Shown here in pieces: positions 27,951 to 37,014 of a DNA stretch of 64,000 bases (within the stretch, counting starts at the first letter, position 1; each line of letters starts with the position of its first letter). The notes below the pieces were generated by a model. The model saw nothing but the letters and a program-made list of their open reading frames with translations, was not told where the DNA came from and did not search any database. Position numbers and translations under genes: made by a program. This stretch comes from an uncultured Corynebacterium sp. (GTDB lineage: Bacteria > Actinomycetota > Actinomycetes > Mycobacteriales > Mycobacteriaceae), in assembly GCA_943914465.1 (NCBI GenBank), contig CALUCD010000008.1, positions 1-64,000 of the forward strand. The letters are read 5' to 3'.

Positions 27951-28349
27951 ATGGGTAACGATTCCACGAGTAGCAACTTCGGCGCGGTCGGTGAGCGTCC
28001 GGAGCAGACCGACGAGCAGCTGAAGGTGGCCGGTGAGGTCGAGGAGTACCTGCGCGATGTCATTGACCCCGAACTTGGAATTAACGTCGTTGACCTTGGT
28101 CTGGTGTACGACATATGGATCGAGCACCAGGCGGAGGCGGGGGAGACGATTGCTGTTGTCAACATGACGCTGACCTCGCCTGCGTGCCCGCTGACCGATG
28201 TCATCGAAGAACAGGCGGCTGCCGCGGTCGTCGGCAAATCTGGCATTGATGCCCTTGCCTTGAACTGGGTATGGATGCCGCCCTGGGGTCCACAGATGAT
28301 CACAGAAGAAGGCCGGGAGCAGCTTCGCGCGCTCGGGTTCGCGGTCTAG
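27951..28349 (+). CDS. sufT: SufT/MIP18-like Fe-S maturation protein
   Basis: DUF59 (PaaD/MIP18) family protein that helps deliver Fe-S clusters to target enzymes. The 132-residue protein has VIDPELGINVVDLGLVYDI and the conserved Cys in TSPACPLTDVIEEQ. ATG 27951 follows GAGAGAGGAAG. It is the last gene of the suf operon, 43 nt after sufU. Confidence 0.93.
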   Translation: MGNDSTSSNFGAVGERPEQTDEQLKVAGEVEEYLRDVIDPELGINVVDLGLVYDIWIEHQAEAGETIAVVNMTLTSPACPLTDVIEEQAAAAVVGKSGIDALALNWVWMPPWGPQMITEEGREQLRALGFAV

Positions 28350-28350
28350 G

Positions 28351-28370
28351 TTATTCGTGATTATTCGTGA
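28351..28370 (+). repeat. Perfect 10-bp tandem repeat at the ABC-F start
   Basis: TTATTCGTGA occurs twice back to back. The second copy contains the GTG start codon of the ABC-F gene and the first contains an out-of-frame GTG. It looks like a recent small duplication. Confidence 0.8.
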
Positions 28371-29995
28371 TCGTCACCACTGACCTTGAGGTGCGCGTTG
28401 GCGCGCGCACATTGCTTGACGCTCCGGGCCAACACCTACGGGTCCAGCCGGGTGATCGCATCGGGCTGGTTGGCCGCAACGGTGCTGGTAAAACCACCAC
28501 TATGCGAATCCTTGCAGGGGAGAGCGAGCCCTATGGCGGCACGGTCACCTGCTCAGGCGAGATCGGGTACTTGCCGCAGGACTCGAAAGAAGGTGACGTA
28601 GAGCAGACTGCTCGGGACCGGGTGTTGTCCGCTCGCGGCCTTGACCAAATTCAGCGGTCCATGGCGAAGCAGCAGGCGGTCATGGAAGCAACTGATGGCG
28701 CTGAGCGCGATAAGGCTATTTTGAAGTACTCCCGGCTCGAGGAGCGCTACCAGGCGCTCGGTGGCTACGAAGCCAATGCGGAGGCTGCCCAAATCTGCGA
28801 CAATCTTGGTTTGCCTGAGCGGGTGCTTGATCAGCCACTGAAAACACTCTCCGGCGGTCAGCGCCGAAGAGTTGAGCTCGCCCAGATTCTGTTCGCCTCC
28901 CGGGACGGGGCAGGCAAATCTGAGACCACTTTGCTCCTTGATGAGCCAACGAACCACCTTGATGCGGATTCAATCGCCTGGCTGCGCAGTTTCTTATCAA
29001 AACACGACGGTGGGTTAATCATGATCTCCCACGATGTTGAGCTGCTTGACGATGTGTGCAACAAGGTGTGGTTCCTCGACGCGGTTCGTGCCGAGGCCGA
29101 TGTGTACAACATGGGGTTCTCTACGTATCAAAAGGCTCGTGCCGAGGACGAGGCCCGTCGGCGTCGTGAACGGGCAAATGCAGAGAAAAAGGCATCAGCG
29201 CTGCAGAAGCAGGCTGCCAAGCTGGGGGCCAAGGCGACGAAAGCGGCGGCAGCAAAGCAGATGCTCGCCCGTGCTGAGCGCATGATGAACGAGCTCGATG
29301 AAGTGCGAGTGGCTGATAAATTCGCCGCGATTTCGTTTCCTGATCCAGCCCCATGCGGAAAAACCCCGCTCCATGGGAAAGGTTTGACCAAGATGTACGG
29401 CTCGCTCGAGGTCTTCGCCGGGGTAGACCTCGCGGTCGACAAAGGCTCGCGGGTCGTGGTGCTAGGCACCAACGGCGCCGGCAAAACAACTCTGCTCAAA
29501 TTGTTGGCAGGCGTTGAGCGCACCGATGGCGAAGGGGGACTGGTGACTGGCCACGGGTTGAAAATCGGCTATTTCGCGCAAGAGCATGACACCATCGACG
29601 GAGGCAAAACCGTCTGGGAAAATACGATCGAGGCGTGCCCGGATGCGGGGCAACAAGACCTCCGCGGCCTACTCGGGGCGTTCATGTTCTCCGGCGATAA
29701 GCTTGACCAGCCCGCCGGCACCTTGTCGGGTGGTGAGAAGACGCGTCTCGCATTGGCCACGCTCGTTTCTTCCCGTGCGAATGTCCTGCTTCTTGACGAG
29801 CCGACCAACAACCTCGATCCCCAGTCTCGTGAGCAGGTCCTCGACGCGCTGAAGACCTATACCGGTGCGGTGGTACTGGTCACTCACGACCCGGGTGCGG
29901 TGCGTGCCCTGGAGCCAGAGCGCGTGATCATCATGCCGGAGGGCGACGAAGACCTGTGGAGCGATGAGTACATGGAGATCGTTGAGCTGGCGTAG
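28367..29995 (+). CDS. ABC-F family ATP-binding protein
   Basis: Two fused ABC ATPase domains without membrane segments: cytosolic ABC-F proteins act on the ribosome in translation or antibiotic protection. Domain 1: Walker A GRNGAGKTT, signature LSGGQRRR, Walker B LLLDEPTNHLD. A charged coiled linker, RRRRERANAEKKASALQKQA (about residues 264-283), is the P-site tRNA interaction motif. Domain 2: GTNGAGKTT, LSGGEKTR, LLLDEPTNNLD. 542 residues. It resembles M. tuberculosis Rv1473, also next to the suf genes. The start is GTG 28367 inside a 10-bp repeat; no strong ribosome binding site is visible, so initiation is uncertain. Confidence 0.9.
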   Translation: MIVTTDLEVRVGARTLLDAPGQHLRVQPGDRIGLVGRNGAGKTTTMRILAGESEPYGGTVTCSGEIGYLPQDSKEGDVEQTARDRVLSARGLDQIQRSMAKQQAVMEATDGAERDKAILKYSRLEERYQALGGYEANAEAAQICDNLGLPERVLDQPLKTLSGGQRRRVELAQILFASRDGAGKSETTLLLDEPTNHLDADSIAWLRSFLSKHDGGLIMISHDVELLDDVCNKVWFLDAVRAEADVYNMGFSTYQKARAEDEARRRRERANAEKKASALQKQAAKLGAKATKAAAAKQMLARAERMMNELDEVRVADKFAAISFPDPAPCGKTPLHGKGLTKMYGSLEVFAGVDLAVDKGSRVVVLGTNGAGKTTLLKLLAGVERTDGEGGLVTGHGLKIGYFAQEHDTIDGGKTVWENTIEACPDAGQQDLRGLLGAFMFSGDKLDQPAGTLSGGEKTRLALATLVSSRANVLLLDEPTNNLDPQSREQVLDALKTYTGAVVLVTHDPGAVRALEPERVIIMPEGDEDLWSDEYMEIVELA

Positions 29996-30243
29996 GCCAG
30001 TGCGCGTTGAGCAGCGTCGATGCCGGATGAGCAGCATGGCTGACGCCGGTGGTCCGGTGACCGCTTCCTTGTGACCGGCGAGGGATGGAAACGCCGCCGG
30101 GAAGGCCGCAGAGGATGGGGTTGTCGGCCGCGGGTAAGACGCAGCTCGGCACTACGCGGGCCCTGAGGGGGCGTGCAACCGTCGTTGCGATAAATCTAGT
30201 GCACCATGGCTAACGACCCAGGCAGGGGCGGCAGAACCGGCGC
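29996..30243. other. Convergent intergenic stretch
   Basis: 248 nt between the converging ABC-F and UPF0210 genes. GC-rich, with no supported gene. TAAATC (30191-30196) followed by ATG 30206 could start a 13-codon frame to 30247; this is too short to support as a gene. Confidence 0.4.
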
Positions 30244-31614
30244 CTAGTTTCGAAAACCGTGGACGGGGGCGGGGATGAACCCGCCGCGCTGAATGAATGA
30301 GCTATTACCCACGCTGCTGACGGGGATGACTGGTGCATAGCCGAGCAAACCACCGAAGTTGACTTCATCGCCAGGCTTCGTCCCAGGGACGGGGATGAGG
30401 CGGGCAGCGGTCGTCTTGTGGTTCATGACGCCAATTGCAGCCTCGTCTGCAATCATCCCGGCGATCAGCTCCGCGGACGTATCACCCGGGATCGCTATCA
30501 TGTCGAACCCAACAGAGCATATTGAGGTCATAGCCTCAAGCTTGTCCATTGAGATGGAACCGGCACGGACGGCGTCGATCATTCCCTGGTCTTCCGAAAC
30601 GGGGATGAAGGAACCTGAAAGCCCACCCACGCGGGAGCAGGCCATCATGCCGCCCTTCTTCACCGCATCGTTCAACAGGGCGAGGGCGGCGGTGGTGCCG
30701 TGGGTCCCGACCTGTTCTAACCCCATGCGTTCAAGGATATGGGCAACTGAATCGCCGACCTCTGCTGTCGGCGCCAGGGAGAGATCGACAATGCCAAACG
30801 GGACACCGAGTCGGTCTGCCGCCATTGTGCCGACGAGCTGGCCGGCGCGGGTGATTTTGAATGCGGCCTTCTTGATCTCTTCGGCGACCTGGTTCAAGCT
30901 GGCCCCTTCGAGTGAGCCAATCGCGTTGTCAACCACGCCTGGACCAGAGACCCCTACAGAGACCACGGTGTCAGGCTCTTCGATGCCGTGGAACGCACCT
31001 GCCATGAAAGGGTTGTCTCCAACCGCGTTTGCGAACACGACGAGCTTTGCGCAGGCGATCGAAGAGTGGTCAGCGGTCAGCTGTGCCGCCTCCTTAATCA
31101 CGCGGCCCATGATTCCGACGGCATCCATATTGATACCTGCGCGCGAGGTCGCAACGTTGACGGAGCTACATACGCGCTCCGTCTCGGAGAGCGCCTCAGG
31201 AATCGAACTGATTAACGCTGCATCAGCAGACGTCGCCCCTTTCTCCACCAGCGCCGAGTACCCGCCGACGAAGTCGACTCCTAGCTCGTTCGCGGCGCGG
31301 TCAAGCGCACGGGCAATCTCTACCGGGTTGCCGGAGGCACCCGCAGCAACCAGAGCAATGGGGGAGACCGAGACGCGTTTGTTGACGATCGGGATGCCCA
31401 ACTCGCGCTCAATGCTCTCGCACACTGCGACAAGCTCGGCGGCTCGCTCATTCACCCGGTCATACACCGCCTGCGAGGTCTCGTCCATTGTTGAGCGTGT
31501 GCAGCCAATGAGCGAGATGCCCATCGTGACCGTCCGGATATCCAAGCGGTAATCCTCGATCATGTGAATGACATCGAGGATATGGCGCGATTTAAAGTCA
31601 AAGTCAGTAGCCAC
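30244..31614 (-). CDS. UPF0210 (DUF711/PFL) family protein
   Basis: A widely conserved family of unknown function, usually next to a small ACT-domain gene, as here. The 456-residue protein shows the typical segments TVTMGISLIGC, KRVSVSPIALVA, CSSVNVATSRAGINMDAVG and AVSGPGVVDNAI-like SGPGVVDNAI, and a C-terminal GGLLGYAPVIPVS. No catalytic residues are known to me; folds related to glycyl-radical enzymes have been reported for the family. It lies 18 nt after the ACT gene, so the two form one operon. Confidence 0.9.
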   Translation of the reverse strand: MATDFDFKSRHILDVIHMIEDYRLDIRTVTMGISLIGCTRSTMDETSQAVYDRVNERAAELVAVCESIERELGIPIVNKRVSVSPIALVAAGASGNPVEIARALDRAANELGVDFVGGYSALVEKGATSADAALISSIPEALSETERVCSSVNVATSRAGINMDAVGIMGRVIKEAAQLTADHSSIACAKLVVFANAVGDNPFMAGAFHGIEEPDTVVSVGVSGPGVVDNAIGSLEGASLNQVAEEIKKAAFKITRAGQLVGTMAADRLGVPFGIVDLSLAPTAEVGDSVAHILERMGLEQVGTHGTTAALALLNDAVKKGGMMACSRVGGLSGSFIPVSEDQGMIDAVRAGSISMDKLEAMTSICSVGFDMIAIPGDTSAELIAGMIADEAAIGVMNHKTTAARLIPVPGTKPGDEVNFGGLLGYAPVIPVSSVGNSSFIQRGGFIPAPVHGFRN

Positions 31615-31632
31615 CAGGTGTCTTCCTTCGAG

Positions 31633-31914
31633 CTAGATCTCGTTCATTGCGGTGAAGAGGTCTTCGGCTTGGATTCGAACGACCACACCGAGTTTGTCAC
31701 CTGTGGCTGCTAGGTGAGACTGCACGTCGCTCATGTTAACCGGCTGCCCGTCGGCGCGGGCTGGAAGTTCCACGCGCATGATCATGGTGAAAAAGTCATC
31801 CATGAGTGTTTGCGAGACATCGACAATATTCAGGTTCTGCTCGGCCGCTGCGCTGGCTACACCGGCAATAATGCCAACCCGATCGTGACCGGTGGTGGTG
31901 ATAATTGCATGCAT
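31633..31914 (-). CDS. ACT-domain protein (UPF0237)
   Basis: A stand-alone ACT domain of 93 residues, likely a small-molecule-sensing subunit. It begins MHAIITTTGHDRVGIIAGVA, the typical ligand-binding turn of ACT domains, then DVSQTLMDDFFTMIMRVELP. It is followed by the UPF0210 gene with an 18-nt gap; this pairing is conserved in many bacteria and suggests the ACT protein controls or partners UPF0210. The ligand is unknown. Confidence 0.9.
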   Translation of the reverse strand: MHAIITTTGHDRVGIIAGVASAAAEQNLNIVDVSQTLMDDFFTMIMRVELPARADGQPVNMSDVQSHLAATGDKLGVVVRIQAEDLFTAMNEI

Positions 31915-31972
31915 AGTGGTTAAGGGTATCGCGGGGGTGTACAGGCGGAGCGAGTGCGGTCGATGTTTGAGT

Positions 31973-31985
31973 TAGTGTGGGGCTA
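31973..31985 (+). promoter_or_regulatory. -10 element for leaderless NAD-binding gene
   Basis: TAGTGT (31973-31978), 6 nt, then ATG 31985. No ribosome binding site is visible. Confidence 0.5.
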
Positions 31986-32680
31986 TGAGTCGTTCCACGT
32001 CCTCCATCCAGCACCCCGACCGGTCCTCCCACGTGCTTGTGATTGGCGCAGGCGGCAAGGTCTCCCAGCACACCGTTCCGTTGCTGAGAGCGGCTGGCCA
32101 CGAAGTTTGTGCATTAGTGCGAAATCCTGATCATGTTGAGGCGTTGTTAGAACACGATGCGACGGTGGTCGTCCGAGATATCACAACGTTCGGCATAGAA
32201 GCGTGGGAACGCCTGGTCACACCGTTCGATGCGGTGGTGTGGTCTGCGGGAGCCGGCGGCGGAGACCCTGAGAGAACATACGCTATTGATCGCGATGCTG
32301 CGATGCGCCTCATTGATGCGCTCGAGCTGTTTGATGAGATCAGTCCTCGGCTGGTCATGGTCTCCTACGCCGGAGCTGCCTCCGCCACCGCCGAGGAGGA
32401 TGGAAGCTCGTGGTCGGCGTATGTGGAAAGCAAACGCGAGGTCGACAACCGACTGCTCCAGTCAAACCTCGAAGTTGCGATTCTGGGGCCAACAAGGCTC
32501 ACAGACAAGCCTGCACAAGGCATCAACGCCATTGGTGTGGATGGGGCTAGCAAGGGCTCAACTACCTCGCGTGAGCTCGTTGCAGAGGTGATCGTGGAGG
32601 CAGTTGGACGCGCCGCGCCACTTGAGCCGAACCCGTTCGACTTTGAAGACGGCAACGCATCGGTCCGTGACTTCGTGTAG
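31985..32680 (+). CDS. NAD(P)-binding Rossmann protein (atypical SDR)
   Basis: A 231-residue protein of the NAD(P)H-binding, NmrA/SDR-a5-like group. The Rossmann motif is VIGAGGKVSQHTVPLLRAAG (about residues 19-38), followed by ALVRNPDHVEALLEHDATVVVRDI-type NADP handling and VVWSAGAGGGDPERTYAIDRDAA, and VMVSYAGAAS where SDRs place their catalytic residues. The substrate is unknown. It is divergent from the ACT gene, with a leaderless-type promoter before its ATG, and convergent with the amidotransferase-like gene. Confidence 0.8.
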   Translation: MSRSTSSIQHPDRSSHVLVIGAGGKVSQHTVPLLRAAGHEVCALVRNPDHVEALLEHDATVVVRDITTFGIEAWERLVTPFDAVVWSAGAGGGDPERTYAIDRDAAMRLIDALELFDEISPRLVMVSYAGAASATAEEDGSSWSAYVESKREVDNRLLQSNLEVAILGPTRLTDKPAQGINAIGVDGASKGSTTSRELVAEVIVEAVGRAAPLEPNPFDFEDGNASVRDFV

Positions 32681-32710
32681 AACGCCCGGTCCTACCCGGC
32701 CCGGCTTTTC

Positions 32711-33454
32711 CTACCCAGCTGGGCCAGCAGAGACGCGCTCACAATAGAGCGCGAAGTTTCGAATCAGCGCGTTGGCGCACGACACATCATGCTCGGGCAG
32801 TTCGGCGACAATACGCGCGTAATCTTCGGCGGGAAAGTAGCCGTAATCGTAGAAGAAATCCATGCGGGTGCGCATCGCGTCCGCATCCATTTCAGCGTGA
32901 AACTGGGTTGCCCAAACCCTGTCGCTATATCGAACCATCTGGGTAAGGCCATCTGGCCCTGTGGCCAACAGCGTCAATTCCGGAGGAAGAACCTGGGGGT
33001 TTTCGGTGTGGCCGGTAAGTGCAGTGAAGCGGCGCGGCAAGCCCGCGAGCAGCTCGTCGTCGTGCCCGGCAGGAGTCACGGTCACAGTTGTGGGGCCAGA
33101 GGCTTCTGGCTGATCATTGCCGATCCTGCCCCCAAGGTGATCAACCAGCCAAGACAAGCCGAAGCACACGAAGAACACAGGAATACCTGATCGAATCAGG
33201 TCCCCGAGCAAGGCGTGTACGTGGGTTTGGTAATCACTGTATTCGACGTTAGTGATATTGAGCGCGCTGCCGCCGACGATCACCCCATCGAGCGCGTCAA
33301 GAGGACCGACCTGCGCGGTTGCGGAATCGATTATGCGCAGTTCCATATCGACTTCACGCAACCCCGATGCTTGAAGCGCATCGTGGTGCTCAGCTCGAGC
33401 GACATTCGGGCCGATCGCGCCATCACGCAGGGACAGGAAAAGCAGTTGCGGCAT
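32711..33454 (-). CDS. Class I glutamine-amidotransferase-like protein
   Basis: A 247-residue protein of the GATase1 fold, of the GMP-synthase-like kind that follows acnR in C. glutamicum. The nucleophile elbow is FFVCFGLSWLVDHLGG, with Cys present, but the usual Gly-His-Gln after it is Gly-Leu-Ser, so glutamine binding may differ. The catalytic His lies in ATQFHAEMD and a Glu is two residues later (HAE). ATG 33454 is 14 nt after acnR; AAGG serves as ribosome binding site. A GTG at 33460 is an alternative start. Probably co-transcribed with acnR. Confidence 0.82.
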   Translation of the reverse strand: MPQLLFLSLRDGAIGPNVARAEHHDALQASGLREVDMELRIIDSATAQVGPLDALDGVIVGGSALNITNVEYSDYQTHVHALLGDLIRSGIPVFFVCFGLSWLVDHLGGRIGNDQPEASGPTTVTVTPAGHDDELLAGLPRRFTALTGHTENPQVLPPELTLLATGPDGLTQMVRYSDRVWATQFHAEMDADAMRTRMDFFYDYGYFPAEDYARIVAELPEHDVSCANALIRNFALYCERVSAGPAG

Positions 33455-33468
33455 GCACACAACCTTAT

Positions 33469-34020
33469 CTATCTGCGCACGGACTGTTCCACAAGGTCAA
33501 GCATCGCTTCGAGACGCTCCGCGGATTCACCCGCAGCGAGCTTGGTGATAAATCCTTCAAGAACTGTTTCGAGGTAGGTCTGCACCGCGCTAATGGAGAC
33601 GTCGTCTCGCATCGCCGCATTTGACTCCAGACGCTTGCGCACCGCGCGATCAAGCACCTCTTGATGCTCCCGCCAGCGCAGCTCGAACTCCGGGTCGGTT
33701 CGTAGCTTGCGAACAATCTCGGAGCGAGTGACAAACCAGTCGTGATCCTCCGGATTTCGCAACATATCGCGCATCACCTCAACCAGCCCGCGTTGGCTGA
33801 CGACCTCCGCCTGGCGCTCCGCGTCTTCGCTAGCGATTGCGAGAAATAGCGATTCCTTGTCACCGAAGTGATGAAAGATTGCGCCCCGCGTTTTGCCAGT
33901 CGCTTCCTCCAGCCGGGCGACAGTTGCGCCTTCGAAACCGTAGCGGGCGAAGCAAACGCGGGCTGCGTCGATGATGCCTTGGCGCCTACGGGTGAGTTCA
34001 GAGGAGCTGACTATGGGCAT
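33469..34020 (-). CDS. acnR: TetR-type repressor of aconitase, AcnR
   Basis: Repressor of acn in Corynebacterium. The 183-residue protein has an N-terminal TetR helix-turn-helix (RRRQGIIDAARVCFARYGFEG, then TVARLEEATGKTRGAIFHHF, residues about 11-52) and an all-helical ligand-binding C-terminal domain. It lies downstream of acn on the same strand, with a terminator-like hairpin between, and before the amidotransferase-like gene: the acn-acnR-GATase order of C. glutamicum. A matching operator is present in front of acn at 37015-37030. Confidence 0.92.
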   Translation of the reverse strand: MPIVSSSELTRRRQGIIDAARVCFARYGFEGATVARLEEATGKTRGAIFHHFGDKESLFLAIASEDAERQAEVVSQRGLVEVMRDMLRNPEDHDWFVTRSEIVRKLRTDPEFELRWREHQEVLDRAVRKRLESNAAMRDDVSISAVQTYLETVLEGFITKLAAGESAERLEAMLDLVEQSVRR

Positions 34021-34069
34021 GAGTACTAGCGCGGTCTTTCACCTCGGAGACGATGGCGGGCAAAACAAC

Positions 34070-34107
34070 GGAGGGGTGACCCGATGCGTCGGCCGGATTA
34101 CCCCTCC
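34070..34107 (-). terminator. Hairpin after acn
   Basis: GGAGGGGT (34070-34077) pairs with ACCCCTCC (34100-34107). Read on the minus strand it is followed by GTTGTTTTG, a T-rich tail. It would end or weaken acn transcription before acnR. Confidence 0.7.
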
Positions 34108-34127
34108 GGATGTGGAAAAGAGCGGCG

Positions 34128-36920
34128 TTAGCTCTTGACCATTTGGCGAAGCACGTACTGCAGGATGCCGCCGTGGCGGTAATACTCAGCCTCACCCGGG
34201 GTATCTACGCGTACAACAGCATCGAACTCGACTGCCTCGGCACCGTCGCGCTGCGCAGTGACATGCACGGTCTTCGGGATTTCCTCACCTTCGTTGAAGG
34301 CAGTGATACCCGAGATGGTGAAAACCTCGGTGCCGTCCAGTCCGAGGGAACCGTGGGATTGGCCCTCCGGGAATTGCAGCGGAAGCACGCCCATGCCGAT
34401 GAGGTTGGAGCGGTGGATGCGCTCGAAGGACTCGGCGATCACAGCGCGCACCCCGAGCAGGTTGGTACCCTTCGCGGCCCAGTCACGCGACGAGCCGGTG
34501 CCGTACTCCTTGCCTGCGAGCACGACGAGCGGGATGCCTGCCTGCTCATAGTTCTTCGCTGCGTTGTAGATGAACTCCTGAGGCGCGCCCTCTTGGGTGA
34601 AGTCGCGGGTGTAACCACCCTGCTCGTCCACCAGTTCGTTGCGGAGTCGAATGTTCGCGAAGGTTCCGCGGACCATGACCTCGTGGTTGCCTCGGCGGGA
34701 GCCGAAGGAGTTGTAGTCCTGCCGCTGCACGCCGTGCGCATCGAGGTAATCCGCAGCTGGGGTACCCGGTTTGATGGACGAAGCGGGGGAAATGTGGTCC
34801 GTGGTCACGGAGTCACCCAGCTTCGCGAGCACGCGGGCACCTTCGATGTCAGTCACAGCCTCGGGCTCCTCCGGCATCCCGTCGAAATACGGCGCCTTGC
34901 GGATATACGTGGAGTCATCGTTCCACTGGAACTTCTCATCCTGTGGCACGTCGAGACTTTGCCACTGTTCGTCGCCCTTGAATACATCTGCGTAGTCAGC
35001 TTCGTACATCTCGCGCGAGATGGTCTGCGCGATAGTGGACTCGATCTCTTCCGTGGACGGCCACACATCGGTCAGGAAGACGTCGTTGCCGTTTTGGTCT
35101 TGGCCCAGCGGCTGCGTCTCAAAGTCGAAGTCCATGGTTCCGGCGATCGAGTATGCGATAACCAGCAGCGGCGAGGCGAGGTAGTTCATCTTCACGTCAG
35201 GGGAGATGCGGCCTTCGAAGTTGCGGTTGCCCGAGAGCACCGCAGTAGCAGTGAGGTCGTAATCGTTGATTGCTTCGGAGACCTCGTTCGGCAGTGGGCC
35301 AGAGTTGCCAATGCAAGATGCGCACCCAAAGCCGGACAGGTAGAAGCCAACAGCTTCGAGATCTTTCCACAGGTCGGCGCGCTCGTAGTACCCATCAACC
35401 ACCTGAGAGCCGGGGGCCATAATCGTCTTCACCCACGGTTTCGCACGAAGGCCCTTCTCGGCAGCTTTGCGTGCGAGCAACGCTGCGCCAACCATCACAG
35501 ACGGGTTGGAGGTGTTGGTGCAAGAGGTGATCGCCGCGATCGCGACCGCGCCATGATCGAGGGTGTATTCACCGCCCTGAGGAGATTCAACGACGACCGG
35601 TTTGGATGCGCGACCCTCGGCGCCGTCTGCGGCGGACTCACCGTTGCCGGGCCAAGACTCGTTGTAGGAAACGGACTCCACCTTCGGAGCGCGCACTGGC
35701 TCGAAAGTATCGTTACCAGCAGTGTTGTAGTCAGGCAGCTGGTTGCGGAAGGTCGCCTTGGACTCGGAGAGCAAGATCCGGTCTTGCGGGCGCTTCGGCC
35801 CCGCGATAGAGGGCTTTACGGTGGACAGATCCAGCTCCAAATATTCGGAATATTCGGCCTCTGCCGCGTCCTGCTCCAGCCACATGCCTTGTGCTTTGGC
35901 GTATGCTTCAACCCGGTCGATGTGTTCTTGCGAGCGCCCTGTGAGGTGAAGGTAGTTGATCGTCTCCTCATCGATCGGGAAGATCGCACAGGTCGAACCG
36001 AACTCCGGGCTCATGTTGCCAATGGTGGCGCGGTTCGCCAGCGGAATCTGCTTCACGCCGTTGCCATAAAATTCGACGAACTTTTGTACGACGCCGTGCT
36101 CACGCAGCATTTCAGTGATGGTGAGAACCACGTCCGTTGCGGTGACACCGGCTGGGATCTCGCCGGTCAGTTTGAAGCCGACAACCCGGGGGATAAGCAT
36201 AGAAACCGGCTGGCCAAGCATCGCCGCCTCAGCTTCAATGCCGCCGACACCCCACCCGAGAATGCCGAGGCCGTTTTGCATCGTGGTGTGCGAGTCGGTC
36301 CCGATACAAGTATCCGGGTAAGCAACTCCCTCGTTGTCGAAAACGACACGGGAGAGGTACTCGATGTTGACCTGGTGGACGATGCCAGTGCCGGGCGGTA
36401 CAACGCGAAAGTTCGAGAAGTTCTCTGCGCCCCAACGCAAGAATTGGTAGCGCTCCTCATTGCGCTCGTATTCGATCTCAACATTTTTGTCCAGCGCGTC
36501 GGAGGAACCGAACGCCTCAATGATCACCGAGTGGTCGATGACCATTTCGGCGGGGTTGAGTGGGTTGACCTGGTCTGGGCTGCCGCCGAGTGCACTCACG
36601 GCCTCGCGCATCGTGGCCAAGTCGACGACGCAGGGCACACCTGTAAAGTCTTGCATCAGTACACGGGCGGGGGTGAATTGGATCTCAATGGAGGGCTCCG
36701 CCGATGGATCCCAATTCGCGATCGCGTTGATGTGATCCTCGGTGACGTTCTTTCCGTCCTCGGTGCGCAAGAGGTTTTCCCCGAGCACCTTCAAAGAATA
36801 GGGAAGCTTCTCCATGCCGGGCACGGCATCGAGTGCGAAATAGTCGTATGACCTGTCGCCTATCTCGAGCGTCTTGCGGGCATTGAAGGAGTTCTTGCTG
36901 TCTGCCACTGTGAGCTCCAT
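34128..36920 (-). CDS. acn: Aconitate hydratase
   Basis: 4Fe-4S enzyme of the citric acid cycle interconverting citrate and isocitrate. The 930-residue protein of the AcnA/IRP class has the cluster Cys residues in SCTNTS and GFGCASCIGNSGP, substrate-site segments GTDSHTTM and VLSGNRNFEGR, and the swivelling C-terminal domain with GSRRGNHEVM and YGTGSSRDWAAKG. ATG 36920 (MELTVADSKNSFNA) matches the family; an upstream in-frame start would add six residues. An AcnR operator lies about 95 nt upstream. It depends on the suf genes for its cluster. Confidence 0.98.
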   Translation of the reverse strand: MELTVADSKNSFNARKTLEIGDRSYDYFALDAVPGMEKLPYSLKVLGENLLRTEDGKNVTEDHINAIANWDPSAEPSIEIQFTPARVLMQDFTGVPCVVDLATMREAVSALGGSPDQVNPLNPAEMVIDHSVIIEAFGSSDALDKNVEIEYERNEERYQFLRWGAENFSNFRVVPPGTGIVHQVNIEYLSRVVFDNEGVAYPDTCIGTDSHTTMQNGLGILGWGVGGIEAEAAMLGQPVSMLIPRVVGFKLTGEIPAGVTATDVVLTITEMLREHGVVQKFVEFYGNGVKQIPLANRATIGNMSPEFGSTCAIFPIDEETINYLHLTGRSQEHIDRVEAYAKAQGMWLEQDAAEAEYSEYLELDLSTVKPSIAGPKRPQDRILLSESKATFRNQLPDYNTAGNDTFEPVRAPKVESVSYNESWPGNGESAADGAEGRASKPVVVESPQGGEYTLDHGAVAIAAITSCTNTSNPSVMVGAALLARKAAEKGLRAKPWVKTIMAPGSQVVDGYYERADLWKDLEAVGFYLSGFGCASCIGNSGPLPNEVSEAINDYDLTATAVLSGNRNFEGRISPDVKMNYLASPLLVIAYSIAGTMDFDFETQPLGQDQNGNDVFLTDVWPSTEEIESTIAQTISREMYEADYADVFKGDEQWQSLDVPQDEKFQWNDDSTYIRKAPYFDGMPEEPEAVTDIEGARVLAKLGDSVTTDHISPASSIKPGTPAADYLDAHGVQRQDYNSFGSRRGNHEVMVRGTFANIRLRNELVDEQGGYTRDFTQEGAPQEFIYNAAKNYEQAGIPLVVLAGKEYGTGSSRDWAAKGTNLLGVRAVIAESFERIHRSNLIGMGVLPLQFPEGQSHGSLGLDGTEVFTISGITAFNEGEEIPKTVHVTAQRDGAEAVEFDAVVRVDTPGEAEYYRHGGILQYVLRQMVKS

Positions 36921-37014
36921 TTCTCGTCGTTGAACCAAATCAGTCGGGCACGGTGACCCGTGGCGGTCAACTTTCCATGGTAAGCGACCAGCCAGGGTTG
37001 CGTGACTATGGTAA

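Noticed and set aside
30359..31552. 397-codon open frame opposite the UPF0210 gene
   Set aside because: Low-complexity Ser/Ala/Thr-rich translation with no motif; UPF0210 on the other strand is a clear family match.
33452..33467. Leaderless promoter TAAGGT 7 nt before the amidotransferase-like gene
   Set aside because: It fits the spacing, but it lies just after the acnR stop and its AAGG works equally well as a ribosome binding site within an operon.
34110..36851. 913-codon open frame on the plus strand opposite acn
   Set aside because: It mirrors acn along its whole length, shows no recognisable domain, and exists because high-GC codon use leaves few stops on the opposite strand.
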